Source: an uncultured Porphyromonadaceae bacterium (GTDB taxonomy: Bacteria > Bacteroidota > Bacteroidia > Bacteroidales > Muribaculaceae). Taken from it: a stretch of 41,024 nt of DNA. The notes below the pieces were generated by a model. That model had not been told where the DNA came from, did not search any database, and worked only from the letters and a program-made list of their open reading frames with translations. The stretch covers positions 1 through 41,024 of the forward strand of contig URTA01000017.1 of the NCBI GenBank assembly GCA_900550645.1. The letters run 5' to 3'. Below are positions 8,866 through 17,022 of this stretch, piece after piece. Every line of letters starts with the position of its first letter. The stretch's first letter is position 1. The position numbers were made by a program, and so were the translations under genes.

Positions 8866-9635
8866 AACAAACTGTCTTTGACCAACAACAATGTTACCGA
8901 CAAGCCGACGGCAATGCAGACTATCAGCAGGAACGCCTGTATGAGACGCGACAGGCCTGACAGGATGTGTCCCTCCACTATGTCTATCACGCCGTTTATC
9001 AGCGGCACACCGGGGACAAGGTACAGCACGCTCGTGGCGAGGGCAATCTCGGATGTCGTGTCGAATATCAGGGCTATCGAGGCGCATAGCGACGCCACGA
9101 ATGCGGAGACCATGAACACGATATAGTGGTTGATGCCGCCGCGTGTCATCTGCTGCTTGAGGAAAAGCCCGCACAGCGTGGAGGAGAACACTATCCCCAT
9201 CGACCACCAGTCGCCGCCGAAGAGGCGGCAGAACGAGGCGTTGGCAAACCCGACGAGCATAAGCACGAAAAAGGGGTGCATGGAGGGGCGGCTGACTATC
9301 TTGCGGTATCTGTCGCGCAGCTCGGAGAGCGGCAGGTGGCTGTCATACGTCTCCCAGCTCAACGCACTCAGCAGCGAGTTTGTCTCGAAGCTGATGGGCA
9401 GGACGGGTATCTCCTCGACCTCGTTGTGCGACTCGTGGGTTTCGCTGTCAAAGAGGGTCATGATGACACTGCGCTGGAACACGCTTATTTTCACCTCATA
9501 GCCGTAGGACTCGCCGATGCGCTTGGCAGAGCGGATGACACGCGACGTATGCACGCCGCAGCCGACCATGTGAGCCGCGTATTCGGAGATGAACTCCCCC
9601 ACTTCCGATATTTTCTCTTTTACCTTAGCTCCCAT
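8862..9635 (-). CDS. Threonine/serine exporter family, N-terminal half (ThrE/DUF1212-type)
   Basis: The 257-residue product has a soluble N-terminal region (about 1-115) with the family pattern GEFISEYAAHMVGCGVHTSRV. Five hydrophobic helices follow (about 122-250), including YLVPGVPLINGVIDIVEGH, which matches the conserved V-P-G-x-P-l-x-N-g core of the ThrE N-terminal domain. It is first in a three-gene operon with ATGA overlaps. Together with the next gene it should form a proton-driven exporter of threonine/serine-like amino acids. A TAAATTTG promoter element lies just upstream, close enough that the leader may be very short. Confidence 0.86.
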   Translation of the reverse strand: MGAKVKEKISEVGEFISEYAAHMVGCGVHTSRVIRSAKRIGESYGYEVKISVFQRSVIMTLFDSETHESHNEVEEIPVLPISFETNSLLSALSWETYDSHLPLSELRDRYRKIVSRPSMHPFFVLMLVGFANASFCRLFGGDWWSMGIVFSSTLCGLFLKQQMTRGGINHYIVFMVSAFVASLCASIALIFDTTSEIALATSVLYLVPGVPLINGVIDIVEGHILSGLSRLIQAFLLIVCIAVGLSVTLLLVKDSLL

Positions 9636-9646
9636 TTTTACAGGTG

Positions 9647-9654
9647 CAAATTTA
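9647..9654 (-). promoter_or_regulatory. Putative -7 element of the ThrE operon
   Basis: On the minus strand the bases read TAAATTTG, an exact TAnnTTTG Bacteroidetes -7 element, 12 bases upstream of the ThrE start codon. The best -33 candidate (ATTG, 22 bases further up) is slightly out of register, so only the -7 box is convincing. If correct, the leader is only a few bases long. Confidence 0.5.
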
Positions 9655-9815
9655 GCACATTATTTCCATACCGCCGCAATGCTCGCGCCACGCGACGGCG
9701 TATGCCGAAAATTGCGCAACCCAAGCAGGACTACGCCGAGGATATTACAAGGACAAATAAACCATTGCTGCCAATTATCTCGTCAGCTGCAAAATGACAC
9801 CACTTAAATGAGTGC

Positions 9816-10103
9816 CTATCGTTTAACCCCTTTGCCAAATAATTCAGAATGAGAGCCAAGACGCATCAGAGCAACTACATCCTCATTCTCATCAATCCAT
9901 ATCAAAAGGAAATCCCCTTCGATATGACATTCCATATATCCCTTGTAATCGCCTGTCAGAGAATGAGGTCTGGACTCAACAGGCAAAAGACCTTCATTGG
10001 CAATATTAGAAAGAACCTCTGCCAGCTTCTGAAGTTTTCGGGGTTGATTGCTGACACGCTTAAGGTCTTTCTTGAACTGGCGTGTTTGCCGTAATGTTTT
10101 CAC
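9816..10103 (-). CDS. YafQ-family type II toxin (RelE/ParE fold mRNA interferase)
   Basis: The 95-residue basic protein matches the YafQ family of ribosome-dependent mRNA interferases. The expected catalytic set is present at family-typical spacing: His47 (RPHSLTG), His60 (ECHIEGD), Asp64, His85 and Phe89 (RLGSHSELFG). These correspond to the E. coli YafQ residues His50, His63, Asp67, His87 and Phe91. The start is GTG at 10103, overlapping the antitoxin TGA (GTGA), so translation is coupled to the antitoxin. The gene pair is more A+T-rich than its neighbours, consistent with transfer. It appears intact. Confidence 0.9.
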   Translation of the reverse strand: MKTLRQTRQFKKDLKRVSNQPRKLQKLAEVLSNIANEGLLPVESRPHSLTGDYKGYMECHIEGDFLLIWIDENEDVVALMRLGSHSELFGKGVKR

Positions 10104-10357
10104 AAGCCTGCTGATTTCAGCAAAGTCTCTACACTTGTCGGATCAATTGGACCTCCTTCAAAACGCCCGGCACGTGCATCCTCCATGGCTGCAAGAGTTT
10201 CTTCATTAGGCTCATTGTATGCTACATCAAGCAATACACACTCAACATAGTTATTAAGGCTGCGGTGTTCTCGTTTTGCCAACTCCTTGAGTCGCGCAAT
10301 CAAATCTGTATTCAACCGGAACATCGTTGCTTTTTTCTGCGGCATTGTCGCTTCCAT
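10100..10357 (-). CDS. RelB/DinJ-type antitoxin
   Basis: The 85-residue protein begins with a short strand and two helices typical of a ribbon-helix-helix domain (ATMFRLNTDLIARLKELAKREHRSLNNYVECVL). A C-terminal tail (about 50-85) would wrap the toxin. RelB/DinJ antitoxins dimerise, bind their own operator and neutralise the partner toxin. It lies directly upstream of the YafQ-type toxin with a 4-base overlap. The ATG at 10357 is used; an in-frame ATG four codons later is a possible alternative. A promoter with an exact TAACTTTG box lies 20 bases upstream. Confidence 0.85.
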   Translation of the reverse strand: MEATMPQKKATMFRLNTDLIARLKELAKREHRSLNNYVECVLLDVAYNEPNEETLAAMEDARAGRFEGGPIDPTSVETLLKSAGL

Positions 10358-10376
10358 AGTGCTATCAGTTTATTTA

Positions 10377-10408
10377 CAAAGTTACTTCATTTTCATATCA
10401 CATACAAC
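10377..10408 (-). promoter_or_regulatory. Promoter of the toxin-antitoxin pair
   Basis: Minus-strand -7 box TAACTTTG (10384-10377) matches TAnnTTTG exactly. A GTTG at 10408-10405 sits 20 bases upstream and differs from the -33 TTTG by one base. It lies directly upstream of the antitoxin, where autoregulation by the RHH protein would be expected. No clear operator palindrome was picked out by eye. Confidence 0.6.
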
Positions 10409-10461
10409 AATTTTATGGGAATTATCGCCACAAAATAAGCAACACACTATATATCAGGTGA

Positions 10462-11406
10462 TTAAAAATGAAGATATGGATAAAGGGAGAGGAAGTCGCG
10501 GAGGAGGGAGGCGGTGTCGTTGGCAAATCGGCGGGCAGCCTCGGTTTCTGGGTGCAGCGGGCGGTGTTCGGTGCGCTGACGCAGGTTCAAGGCGCGGGCG
10601 AGCGTCTTGCGGTCGTCGGGCGCGACGTATGTCTGCTCAAACAGGTCGTAAATGTATGCCACAGCCGCCGGCGATGGGTGCTGCATGTCGTCGGCATAGA
10701 AGCGGTAGTCGCGCAGGTCGTAGCTGAATATCTCGTATGCCGGGAAATATTCGCAGTCAGCGTGAAGCGAGGTTATGCGGTCAACGGCAAGCAGCAGCAC
10801 CGACTTGCTGACGGCATTGGCGTGGAAACCCTCTTTGAGGTGCAGCACCGGGCTGACGGTGAATATGATGCGCAGCGAGGGGTTTACGCTCCGCAGCCGC
10901 GTGATGAGCGCGTCCCATGCCGCCGTTACCGTTTCCACGGTCAGCAGGTCGCGGAAGAATATCGCCTGGGGCTGCTTGTGGCAGTTGGAGACCACAGCAA
11001 ACGGGGGCCGCGCCAGGGCATAGACTATCGCCGTGCCGAAGGTGACAATCAGCGTCCCGGCGGTACGCGCATAATCAGCGAGACGCGCCAGCGCGTCAGT
11101 GCCGAGCCTTACGGCCTCGTCGCGGTCAGGCGAGGAGAACTCGCCGGGGAGCAGCCATGAGTTCCACAGCCCGCCGTGGTCTTCATATTCCGGCACTACG
11201 CCGTCGAGGGCGGCGTTGATGACATTGCATATCGACTGCGGGTTGAAAAGCGTCCCTGCGGGGTTATGTGACACGTTGACCATGCGGCGGCGCAGCTGCC
11301 CGCCGACATTGTCAGTGAAGCACGACCCTGTCATCAGCACCGGCTTGTGCAGGTCGAGCGGTGCAGATGGCTGCGGGCGGTACGGGGTGCGGAATGATGT
11401 ATCCAT
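10462..11406 (-). CDS. GSCFA domain protein
   Basis: The 314-residue protein carries the family-naming motif near its start (TGSCFTDNVG, residues 26-35), followed by HNPAGTLFNPQSI, both typical of the GSCFA domain. GSCFA proteins are SGNH/GDSL-hydrolase-like and common in Bacteroidetes; their substrate is unknown. The Ser in GSC is the presumed nucleophile, and FYADDMQHPSPAA near residue 236 fits the C-terminal D-x-x-H catalytic block of SGNH enzymes. No signal peptide was seen, so it is probably cytoplasmic. It follows the OmpA-family lipoprotein gene by 18 bases and is probably the last gene of that operon. Confidence 0.85.
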   Translation of the reverse strand: MDTSFRTPYRPQPSAPLDLHKPVLMTGSCFTDNVGGQLRRRMVNVSHNPAGTLFNPQSICNVINAALDGVVPEYEDHGGLWNSWLLPGEFSSPDRDEAVRLGTDALARLADYARTAGTLIVTFGTAIVYALARPPFAVVSNCHKQPQAIFFRDLLTVETVTAAWDALITRLRSVNPSLRIIFTVSPVLHLKEGFHANAVSKSVLLLAVDRITSLHADCEYFPAYEIFSYDLRDYRFYADDMQHPSPAAVAYIYDLFEQTYVAPDDRKTLARALNLRQRTEHRPLHPETEAARRFANDTASLLRDFLSLYPYLHF

Positions 11407-11424
11407 CGGTATCGACGCAACAGG

Positions 11425-13401
11425 TCAAAACGGGTCATAGTCCGTCGCCGTCACCTTGAACTCAGTGCGGCGGTTTATCTGGTCGGCTACGCCCTGGTCC
11501 TCCTCGGAGAGTGTGAGTATGTACTCCTCGGTCAGCACCGTCCCCTCCTCAAACTGCGGGAACTGCGAGTTGATGCGCTTGGTGACGTTTTTGGGGCGTG
11601 TCTTGCCGTATCCAGCCCAGGTGAGGCGGTCAGGGGCGATGCCAGCAGCGATGAGGTAGTCCACCACGCTTTTCGCACGGCGGTTGCTGAGGTCGATGTT
11701 GTACTCGTCCGAACCCCAGCGGTCAGTGTGGCTGCTCATCTCGAGGGTTATGTTCGGATTGTCGCGCAGCATCTGCGCAAGCTGGTCGAGAGCCTCCTTG
11801 GACTCGGGGCGGAGCGTCGCCTTGTCAAAGTCATAGAATATGTTTTCGACCACATTCGGCTTGTTTATGGAGGCAAGCACGAAGTCTATCACATAGTCGG
11901 CATCCTCCTCGGCAGCGTCAGAGGCGAACTCCTGTTTCACGTTCAGATACCCTTTTGCGCCCGCCATCATCACATATTTCACGCCGCGCTGCAGGTTGAA
12001 CTTGAACGAGCCGTCATCGCGAGCCACCTCCTTCTGGTTGGAGCCGTCGTCGCCGACGATGCGGATTATGGCGTTGGGGACAGGCTCGTCGTCCTTGTCT
12101 ATGACATAACCGGAAATGGTGATTTTCAGGTCAGGGAGGACGAAGCTGTATATGTGGTCATATCCTCGGGCATCGCCACGGTTTGAGCTGAAGAAGCCCT
12201 CCTCGCCCTTGCCGAAAGTGATGCCGAAATCATCGCCGGAGCTGTTGATGGGCATACCCATGTTCTCGACAGTCCACCGCTGGCCCGTCGCGTCGAGCTT
12301 GGCGCGGAACAGGTCGAGGCCGCCGAAGCCCGGGTGTCCGTCAGAGGCGAAATAAAGCAGCGTGTCGGCACGCATATAGGGGAACATCTCGTCGCCCGGA
12401 GTGTTGATTTGCGGCCCGAGGTTCTCAAGCGAGCCCTTGGCTGAAGTCAGCGAAATGCGCCAGATGTCCTTGCCGCCGTAGCCGCCGGGCATGTCAGAGG
12501 TGAAATACAGCCAGTTGCCGTCGGGCGAAACTGCGGGATGCCCCACGGCGGAAAGCGTGTCGGGGGTGACTTCATACTTCACAGGCTTGCTCCACGACTG
12601 CTCGGAGCGTTTGGAGGTGTATATTTCGACGGAAGTGTTTGCCACAGGCGAGCGGCGAGCCATGGTCAGGTACATGGTCATGCCGTCGGGCGAGAACGAG
12701 GTGATGCCCTCGTCCATCTCGGAATTAAGTTCACCCTCTGCCGGCTCGGGACGCTGCCATTCGCCGCACTCGTTCTTCTTGGAGAAGAATATGTCGCTTT
12801 TCTTCGTGCCGGTGATTTCGCTCTTGTCCTTGCCAGTAGCCTTCTCGGTTGTGGACGTGAAGTAAAGCACGTCATAGTTCTTGTCGAGATACATCGGGGC
12901 GAAGTCGGCACGGCGCGAGTTGAAGAGCTTGGCGTTCTTGACCACATAGCGTGTGTCGCGTGTCCCTTTCTTCGCCATAGCTGTTCGGCAGCCGCGTATT
13001 CCCTCGCGGGCGAGTATGTCATCAGGATGCCACTGCTGGTATATGGAGTACGCGTCTATCGCTTGCTGGTATTTCCCTTCGGCCTGAAGCGAGCGTCCCA
13101 GGTAATAGTAGACCGTCGAGTCCGGATAGTCGTACCTTATGGCGTTCTGGTAAGCCGCCGTGGCACGCGCCGACTGGTTGAGGCGGCGGTAGCAAGTGGC
13201 AAGCTTGTACGCCACTTCGCCGCGCAATTCGCGCTGATCCCTGGGGTTGAGCGAGTTGTAGACCTTGCGGTAAGTTTTGGCAGCGTCAAAGAACTCGCCG
13301 CGAGCCATCTGCTCGTTGGCGACCGAAAGTTTCGGGCCCTTGCACGCCGGGAGGGCGAGAAGGGCTATGATGATACATAAATATCTGACAATCCTATGCA
13401 T
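11425..13401 (-). CDS. OmpA-family lipoprotein with TPR, beta-propeller and CRD domains (PorE-like)
   Basis: The 658-residue product has a lipoprotein signal (lipobox LPAC, residues 17-20). It then has TPR-like helices (about 25-140), PD40-type propeller repeats (about 165-420, for example AVSPDGNWLYFTS), a carboxypeptidase-regulatory-like domain (about 425-510, ISGYVIDKDDEPVPNAIIRI), and a C-terminal OmpA peptidoglycan-binding domain (about 535-655) with SSHTDRWGSDEYN and LSNRRAKSVVDYL. That order is the same as in PorE of the type IX secretion system, which anchors the machine to peptidoglycan. Two T9SS-type cargo proteins in this window make the idea attractive. However, similar proteins occur in Bacteroidetes outside T9SS, so the PorE assignment is tentative. 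Confidence 0.82.
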   Translation of the reverse strand: MHRIVRYLCIIIALLALPACKGPKLSVANEQMARGEFFDAAKTYRKVYNSLNPRDQRELRGEVAYKLATCYRRLNQSARATAAYQNAIRYDYPDSTVYYYLGRSLQAEGKYQQAIDAYSIYQQWHPDDILAREGIRGCRTAMAKKGTRDTRYVVKNAKLFNSRRADFAPMYLDKNYDVLYFTSTTEKATGKDKSEITGTKKSDIFFSKKNECGEWQRPEPAEGELNSEMDEGITSFSPDGMTMYLTMARRSPVANTSVEIYTSKRSEQSWSKPVKYEVTPDTLSAVGHPAVSPDGNWLYFTSDMPGGYGGKDIWRISLTSAKGSLENLGPQINTPGDEMFPYMRADTLLYFASDGHPGFGGLDLFRAKLDATGQRWTVENMGMPINSSGDDFGITFGKGEEGFFSSNRGDARGYDHIYSFVLPDLKITISGYVIDKDDEPVPNAIIRIVGDDGSNQKEVARDDGSFKFNLQRGVKYVMMAGAKGYLNVKQEFASDAAEEDADYVIDFVLASINKPNVVENIFYDFDKATLRPESKEALDQLAQMLRDNPNITLEMSSHTDRWGSDEYNIDLSNRRAKSVVDYLIAAGIAPDRLTWAGYGKTRPKNVTKRINSQFPQFEEGTVLTEEYILTLSEEDQGVADQINRRTEFKVTATDYDPF

Positions 13402-13442
13402 AGTAATATGTTAACGCAACCGTTCCCCGCGATATTGCCTGG

Positions 13443-14747
13443 TCAGAATATATCGTCACAGATGCGCCGTGTCGCGCCGAGCTTGGAGCGTATGTATGCA
13501 GCTGCCTTCTCGCCGGCATCGCGTCGCTCGCCCTCATCGAGCAGCGTGGTGGCGACACTACAGAACTCCTCACGCGACTGAACGGGGAAGCCTCCCCCGG
13601 CGACCGCCAACTCGCGAGCCTCTATAAACTTGTGGTTGTTAGAGCCGTATACTACCGGTATGCCGTAGACAGCAGCCTCGTTGATATTGTGCAGACCCGC
13701 GCCGAAACCTCCGCCGACGTATGCCATGTCGCCGTAGGCGTATGCCGAGCTGAGCAGCCCGAAGCAGTCTATGATGAGCGTCCGCGCTGTGGCTGCTTTC
13801 GCGGGGTCGTCCTTGACATGCGAATACAGGACGGCATCTGGAAACTCGCGGCAGAGGCGAGCAAGACGCTGGCTGTCAAACTCATGCGGAGCGATGACAG
13901 TGCGTACCCCCTTTCCCGCCACCCAGTCGCGGTAGACATCCTCGTCGGCAGGCCAGCTCGAGCCGACCACCATAACCGGTGAGTTGTCCTCACGCGGCGC
14001 GGCAAACGACTGCAAGGCCGGTATCTCGCGGCGCGAGTTCATGATGTCGGTCACGCGATCAAAGCGTGTGTCTCCGACCACCTCGACATTGCGTATGCCC
14101 ACACCGTCGAGCAGCCGCAAGCTGCGCTCGTCCTGAACGTAAATGCGGCTGTAAAGGCGCAGCCAATAGCGGTACCACGCGCTTCTGCGCTTGAAAAACG
14201 CCTGTTCGGGGCGGAACACCGCCGACACCAGATAGGTGGGTATATGCCTGTCCCACAGCCCATAAAGATAGTTACGCCAAAACTCGTACTTGATGAAGAA
14301 TGCCATCTCCGGGCGCACGGCATCGAGAAAGCGGCGCACATTGCCCGGAGTGTCAAAAGGGAGGTATACCACAGCATCCGCGCCGTTCCAGTCCTTGCGT
14401 ACCTCGTAGCCCGAGGGGGAGAAGAACGACAGCACTATTTTGGCATCAGGGCGGCGGCGGCGTATCTCCTCGATGAGCGGGCGGCCCTGCTCAAACTCTC
14501 CCAGCGAAGCGGCGTGAACCCATATCCTCGGCTGGCAGCAGCACGAAACAGCCGCTCTCAGCCGCTCTTTTGTCTGCCGGTGTCCCTCTATCATCAGCCG
14601 GGCTTTCGGCATCCACAGGGCAGCGCATTTCACACCGGCGGCATACAGGCGTATGCCGGCAGTGTAGAGTATAGGCTCAAGGGTGCGGCGGCATAACTCT
14701 GCCACCGCACTGTGCGCCTCTTTCAGTCTGTCTGTCAGTTTCTTCAT
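13443..14747 (-). CDS. waaA: 3-deoxy-D-manno-octulosonic acid (Kdo) transferase
   Basis: The 434-residue protein transfers Kdo from CMP-Kdo to lipid A precursor at the inner face of the inner membrane. Seen in the sequence: an N-terminal hydrophobic segment (about 22-46), the motif HAASLGEFEQGRP (78-90) with the presumed catalytic Glu84, a Rossmann-like N-terminal domain, and the C-terminal CMP-sugar-binding region with YVGGGFGAGLHNINEAAVYG. The length is normal for the family. Its ATG overlaps the TGA of gltX (ATGA), so the two are co-translated. No separate Kdo kinase gene lies beside it. Confidence 0.93.
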   Translation of the reverse strand: MKKLTDRLKEAHSAVAELCRRTLEPILYTAGIRLYAAGVKCAALWMPKARLMIEGHRQTKERLRAAVSCCCQPRIWVHAASLGEFEQGRPLIEEIRRRRPDAKIVLSFFSPSGYEVRKDWNGADAVVYLPFDTPGNVRRFLDAVRPEMAFFIKYEFWRNYLYGLWDRHIPTYLVSAVFRPEQAFFKRRSAWYRYWLRLYSRIYVQDERSLRLLDGVGIRNVEVVGDTRFDRVTDIMNSRREIPALQSFAAPREDNSPVMVVGSSWPADEDVYRDWVAGKGVRTVIAPHEFDSQRLARLCREFPDAVLYSHVKDDPAKAATARTLIIDCFGLLSSAYAYGDMAYVGGGFGAGLHNINEAAVYGIPVVYGSNNHKFIEARELAVAGGGFPVQSREEFCSVATTLLDEGERRDAGEKAAAYIRSKLGATRRICDDIF

Positions 14748-16264
14748 TTGCCGATAGTGTCGATGGCACGGCGTATGCGTGCTATGACTTCCTCGCGGGG
14801 CATCAGCTCGGTGATGTCAAACATGTGCGGGCCACGGCACGAGCCCACCACGGCGAGGCGGAAGGCGTTCATCACGTTGCCGAGGTGATAGCCGTTCTCC
14901 TCTATCCAGCCGAGGACTATCTTCTCCGCGTTGGCAGAGGTCATGTCGTCGATGCCTTCAAGCACGCCGATAAGTTGCTCCATGATTTGCGGGGTGTCCT
15001 CCTTCCAGCGTTTGCGCACATCCTTCTCGGCATATTCAGTCGGGGCGACGAAGAAGAAGTCGCCCTGGTCCCAAAGCTCGTCGATGAAATCCACGCGGCT
15101 CTTCACCATGCCCACGGCACGCGCCACATAGTCCTCGGCAAAGCCTGTCACGCCCTTGGCGGCAAGCACCGGCATGAACAGCTGCGCCAACTTGTCGTCG
15201 GGCATACGCATCAGGTACTCATGGTTGAACCACGCGCCCTTCTTGTAGTCGAACTTCGCGCCAGCCTTTGAGCAATGTTCAAACGAGAATTTCTGTATCA
15301 GCGTGTCCATGTCCATCAGCTCGGTGTCGTCGCCGGGATTCCAGCCCAGCAGAGCAAGGAAGTTGACCACCGCCTCGGGCAGGTAGCCCTTCTCGCGGTA
15401 GCCCGAAGACACGTCGCCGGTCTTGGGGTCGTGCCATTCAAGCGGGAATACGGGGAAGCCGAGCTTGTCGCCGTCGCGCTTTGAGAGCTTGCCGTTGCCG
15501 ACGGGCTTGAGCAGCAGGGGCAGGTGCACAAACTCGGGCATGGTGTCGGTCCAGCCGAAAGCCTCGTAGAGCATCACATGCAGCGGTGCAGAGGGCAGCC
15601 ACTCCTCGCCGCGTATCACATGGCTCACCTCCATGAGGTGGTCGTCCACGATGTTGGCGAGGTGGTACGTGGGCAGGTTGTCCGCGCTCTTGAACAGCAC
15701 CTTGTCGTCCACGATGTCGGAGTTGATAGTCACCTTGCCGCGTATGCGGTCGTTGACGGTAATCTCGCGGTGCGGCTCAACGAGGAAACGCACGACGTGC
15801 TGTGTGCCGTTGGCGATGAGGCTCTCCACCTCCTCAGCGGGGAGCGTCAGCGAGTTGCGCATCTGCATACGAGTGGAAGCGTCATACTGGAAATTGGGTA
15901 TGCGCTCGCGTGCAGCGGCAAGTTCCTCCGGGGTGTCGAAAGCGATGTAGGCCTTGCCCTCGTCAAGCAGCATATCCACATACTTGCGGTATATTTCGCG
16001 CCGCTCGCTCTGGCGGTACGGTCCGAAAGGCCCGCCCTCGCGGACACCCTCGTCTATATGTATGCCGAGCCATGCAAGCGACTCGTTGATGTAGTCCTCC
16101 GCGCCGGGGACGAAGCGGTTGGAGTCTGTGTCCTCGATGCGCAATATCATCTTGCCGTTGTTGCGGCGTGCGAAAAGGTAGTTGAACAGAGCCGTGCGGA
16201 CACCGCCGATGTGCAGCGGGCCCGTAGGCGACGGGGCAAATCTCACCCTTACCGGTCTTTCCAT
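14744..16264 (-). CDS. gltX: Glutamate--tRNA ligase
   Basis: The 506-residue class I aminoacyl-tRNA synthetase charges tRNA-Glu. The HIGH signature is present as PSPTGPLHIGG (about 12-22) and the KMSKS loop as KLSKRDG (about 259-265). The C-terminal half has the anticodon-binding helical domains with the usual length. It is preceded by the DUF3256 gene (57 bases) and overlaps waaA by 4 bases. Whether it also charges tRNA-Gln cannot be decided from this window. Confidence 0.96.
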   Translation of the reverse strand: MERPVRVRFAPSPTGPLHIGGVRTALFNYLFARRNNGKMILRIEDTDSNRFVPGAEDYINESLAWLGIHIDEGVREGGPFGPYRQSERREIYRKYVDMLLDEGKAYIAFDTPEELAAARERIPNFQYDASTRMQMRNSLTLPAEEVESLIANGTQHVVRFLVEPHREITVNDRIRGKVTINSDIVDDKVLFKSADNLPTYHLANIVDDHLMEVSHVIRGEEWLPSAPLHVMLYEAFGWTDTMPEFVHLPLLLKPVGNGKLSKRDGDKLGFPVFPLEWHDPKTGDVSSGYREKGYLPEAVVNFLALLGWNPGDDTELMDMDTLIQKFSFEHCSKAGAKFDYKKGAWFNHEYLMRMPDDKLAQLFMPVLAAKGVTGFAEDYVARAVGMVKSRVDFIDELWDQGDFFFVAPTEYAEKDVRKRWKEDTPQIMEQLIGVLEGIDDMTSANAEKIVLGWIEENGYHLGNVMNAFRLAVVGSCRGPHMFDITELMPREEVIARIRRAIDTIGK

Positions 16265-16321
16265 ATTCGTATCTTGTTTATGCGGGCGGCAGCGGTACAG
16301 TAGTGCCGTGTGCCGCGCTCG

Positions 16322-16999
16322 TTATTTCTTCTTTTCCAGCTTGTATTTCTTGCCGTCCCATACGTACCGCAGCTCCGGCACGAGAAACAGTTTCATTATG
16401 TTGTAGTCGTCCTTGTCGATGTTCGGCCCGACGGTCAGGCGTGCCGTCAGCGCAGTGTCGTCGACAGAGAGCGAATACTGCACCGTGGGGAACGGCACCA
16501 TGTCGAGCAGCTCGCGCATCGAGGTCGCGCTCCCCCGCTCTATGTGGAAGAACTGGCGTGTCTCCGGCTCGCTGAACAGGCGCGAGGCCTGAAGCGGCTT
16601 CATGTCGGCATCGTAGAAGTACAGGCGGCTGTCGGCCTGCGAGCCGGTGCTGTCAACAGTATAGCTGACAGCCGCGATGTCGCCGCTTTTGCCGGGTAGT
16701 ATGCGTATCTGAATGGTGCTGACTGATGTCAGTTCTGCCTCAAGGTAAGAGGGCGTCACACGGCGCAGGCACGCCTCGCCTCCCGTCAGGTTGGGGGCGC
16801 GGTATATGCTGTCGTTGCTGTAATAGTCGAGCATATCCATGCGCGAAGACACGTTAAGCACCTGTATCACGTCCACCGGCAGCTTGATGAATACGCTGTC
16901 GGCCGTCAGGTGCTTGGGCTCAGCCTTACCGGCTGTTGCGCCGACAGCCGCGAGGAGAGCGGCGACGGCACACAAGATGCGGATAACCAGTTGTTTCAT
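16322..16999 (-). CDS. DUF3256 family exported protein
   Basis: The 225-residue protein has a signal peptide (about 1-23, ending ATAGKA) and the DUF3256 pattern LPVDVIQVLNVSSRMDMLDYYSN (about 40-62). The rest is predicted beta-rich, ending in a lysine-rich tail (KKYKLEKKK). The family is Bacteroidetes-specific, of unknown function and presumably periplasmic. It lies 23 bases after the helicase gene and 57 before gltX, in what looks like one long operon. ATG start is fixed by the signal peptide. Confidence 0.8.
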   Translation of the reverse strand: MKQLVIRILCAVAALLAAVGATAGKAEPKHLTADSVFIKLPVDVIQVLNVSSRMDMLDYYSNDSIYRAPNLTGGEACLRRVTPSYLEAELTSVSTIQIRILPGKSGDIAAVSYTVDSTGSQADSRLYFYDADMKPLQASRLFSEPETRQFFHIERGSATSMRELLDMVPFPTVQYSLSVDDTALTARLTVGPNIDKDDYNIMKLFLVPELRYVWDGKKYKLEKKK

Positions 17000-17022
17000 T
17001 GTTGGAGAGGTTTTGTATGCGG

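Noticed and set aside
8866..9207. Longer N-terminus for the ThrE C-terminal-half gene
   Set aside because: The extension is another frame of the preceding ThrE gene; the ATGA overlap at 8862-8865 gives the natural start.
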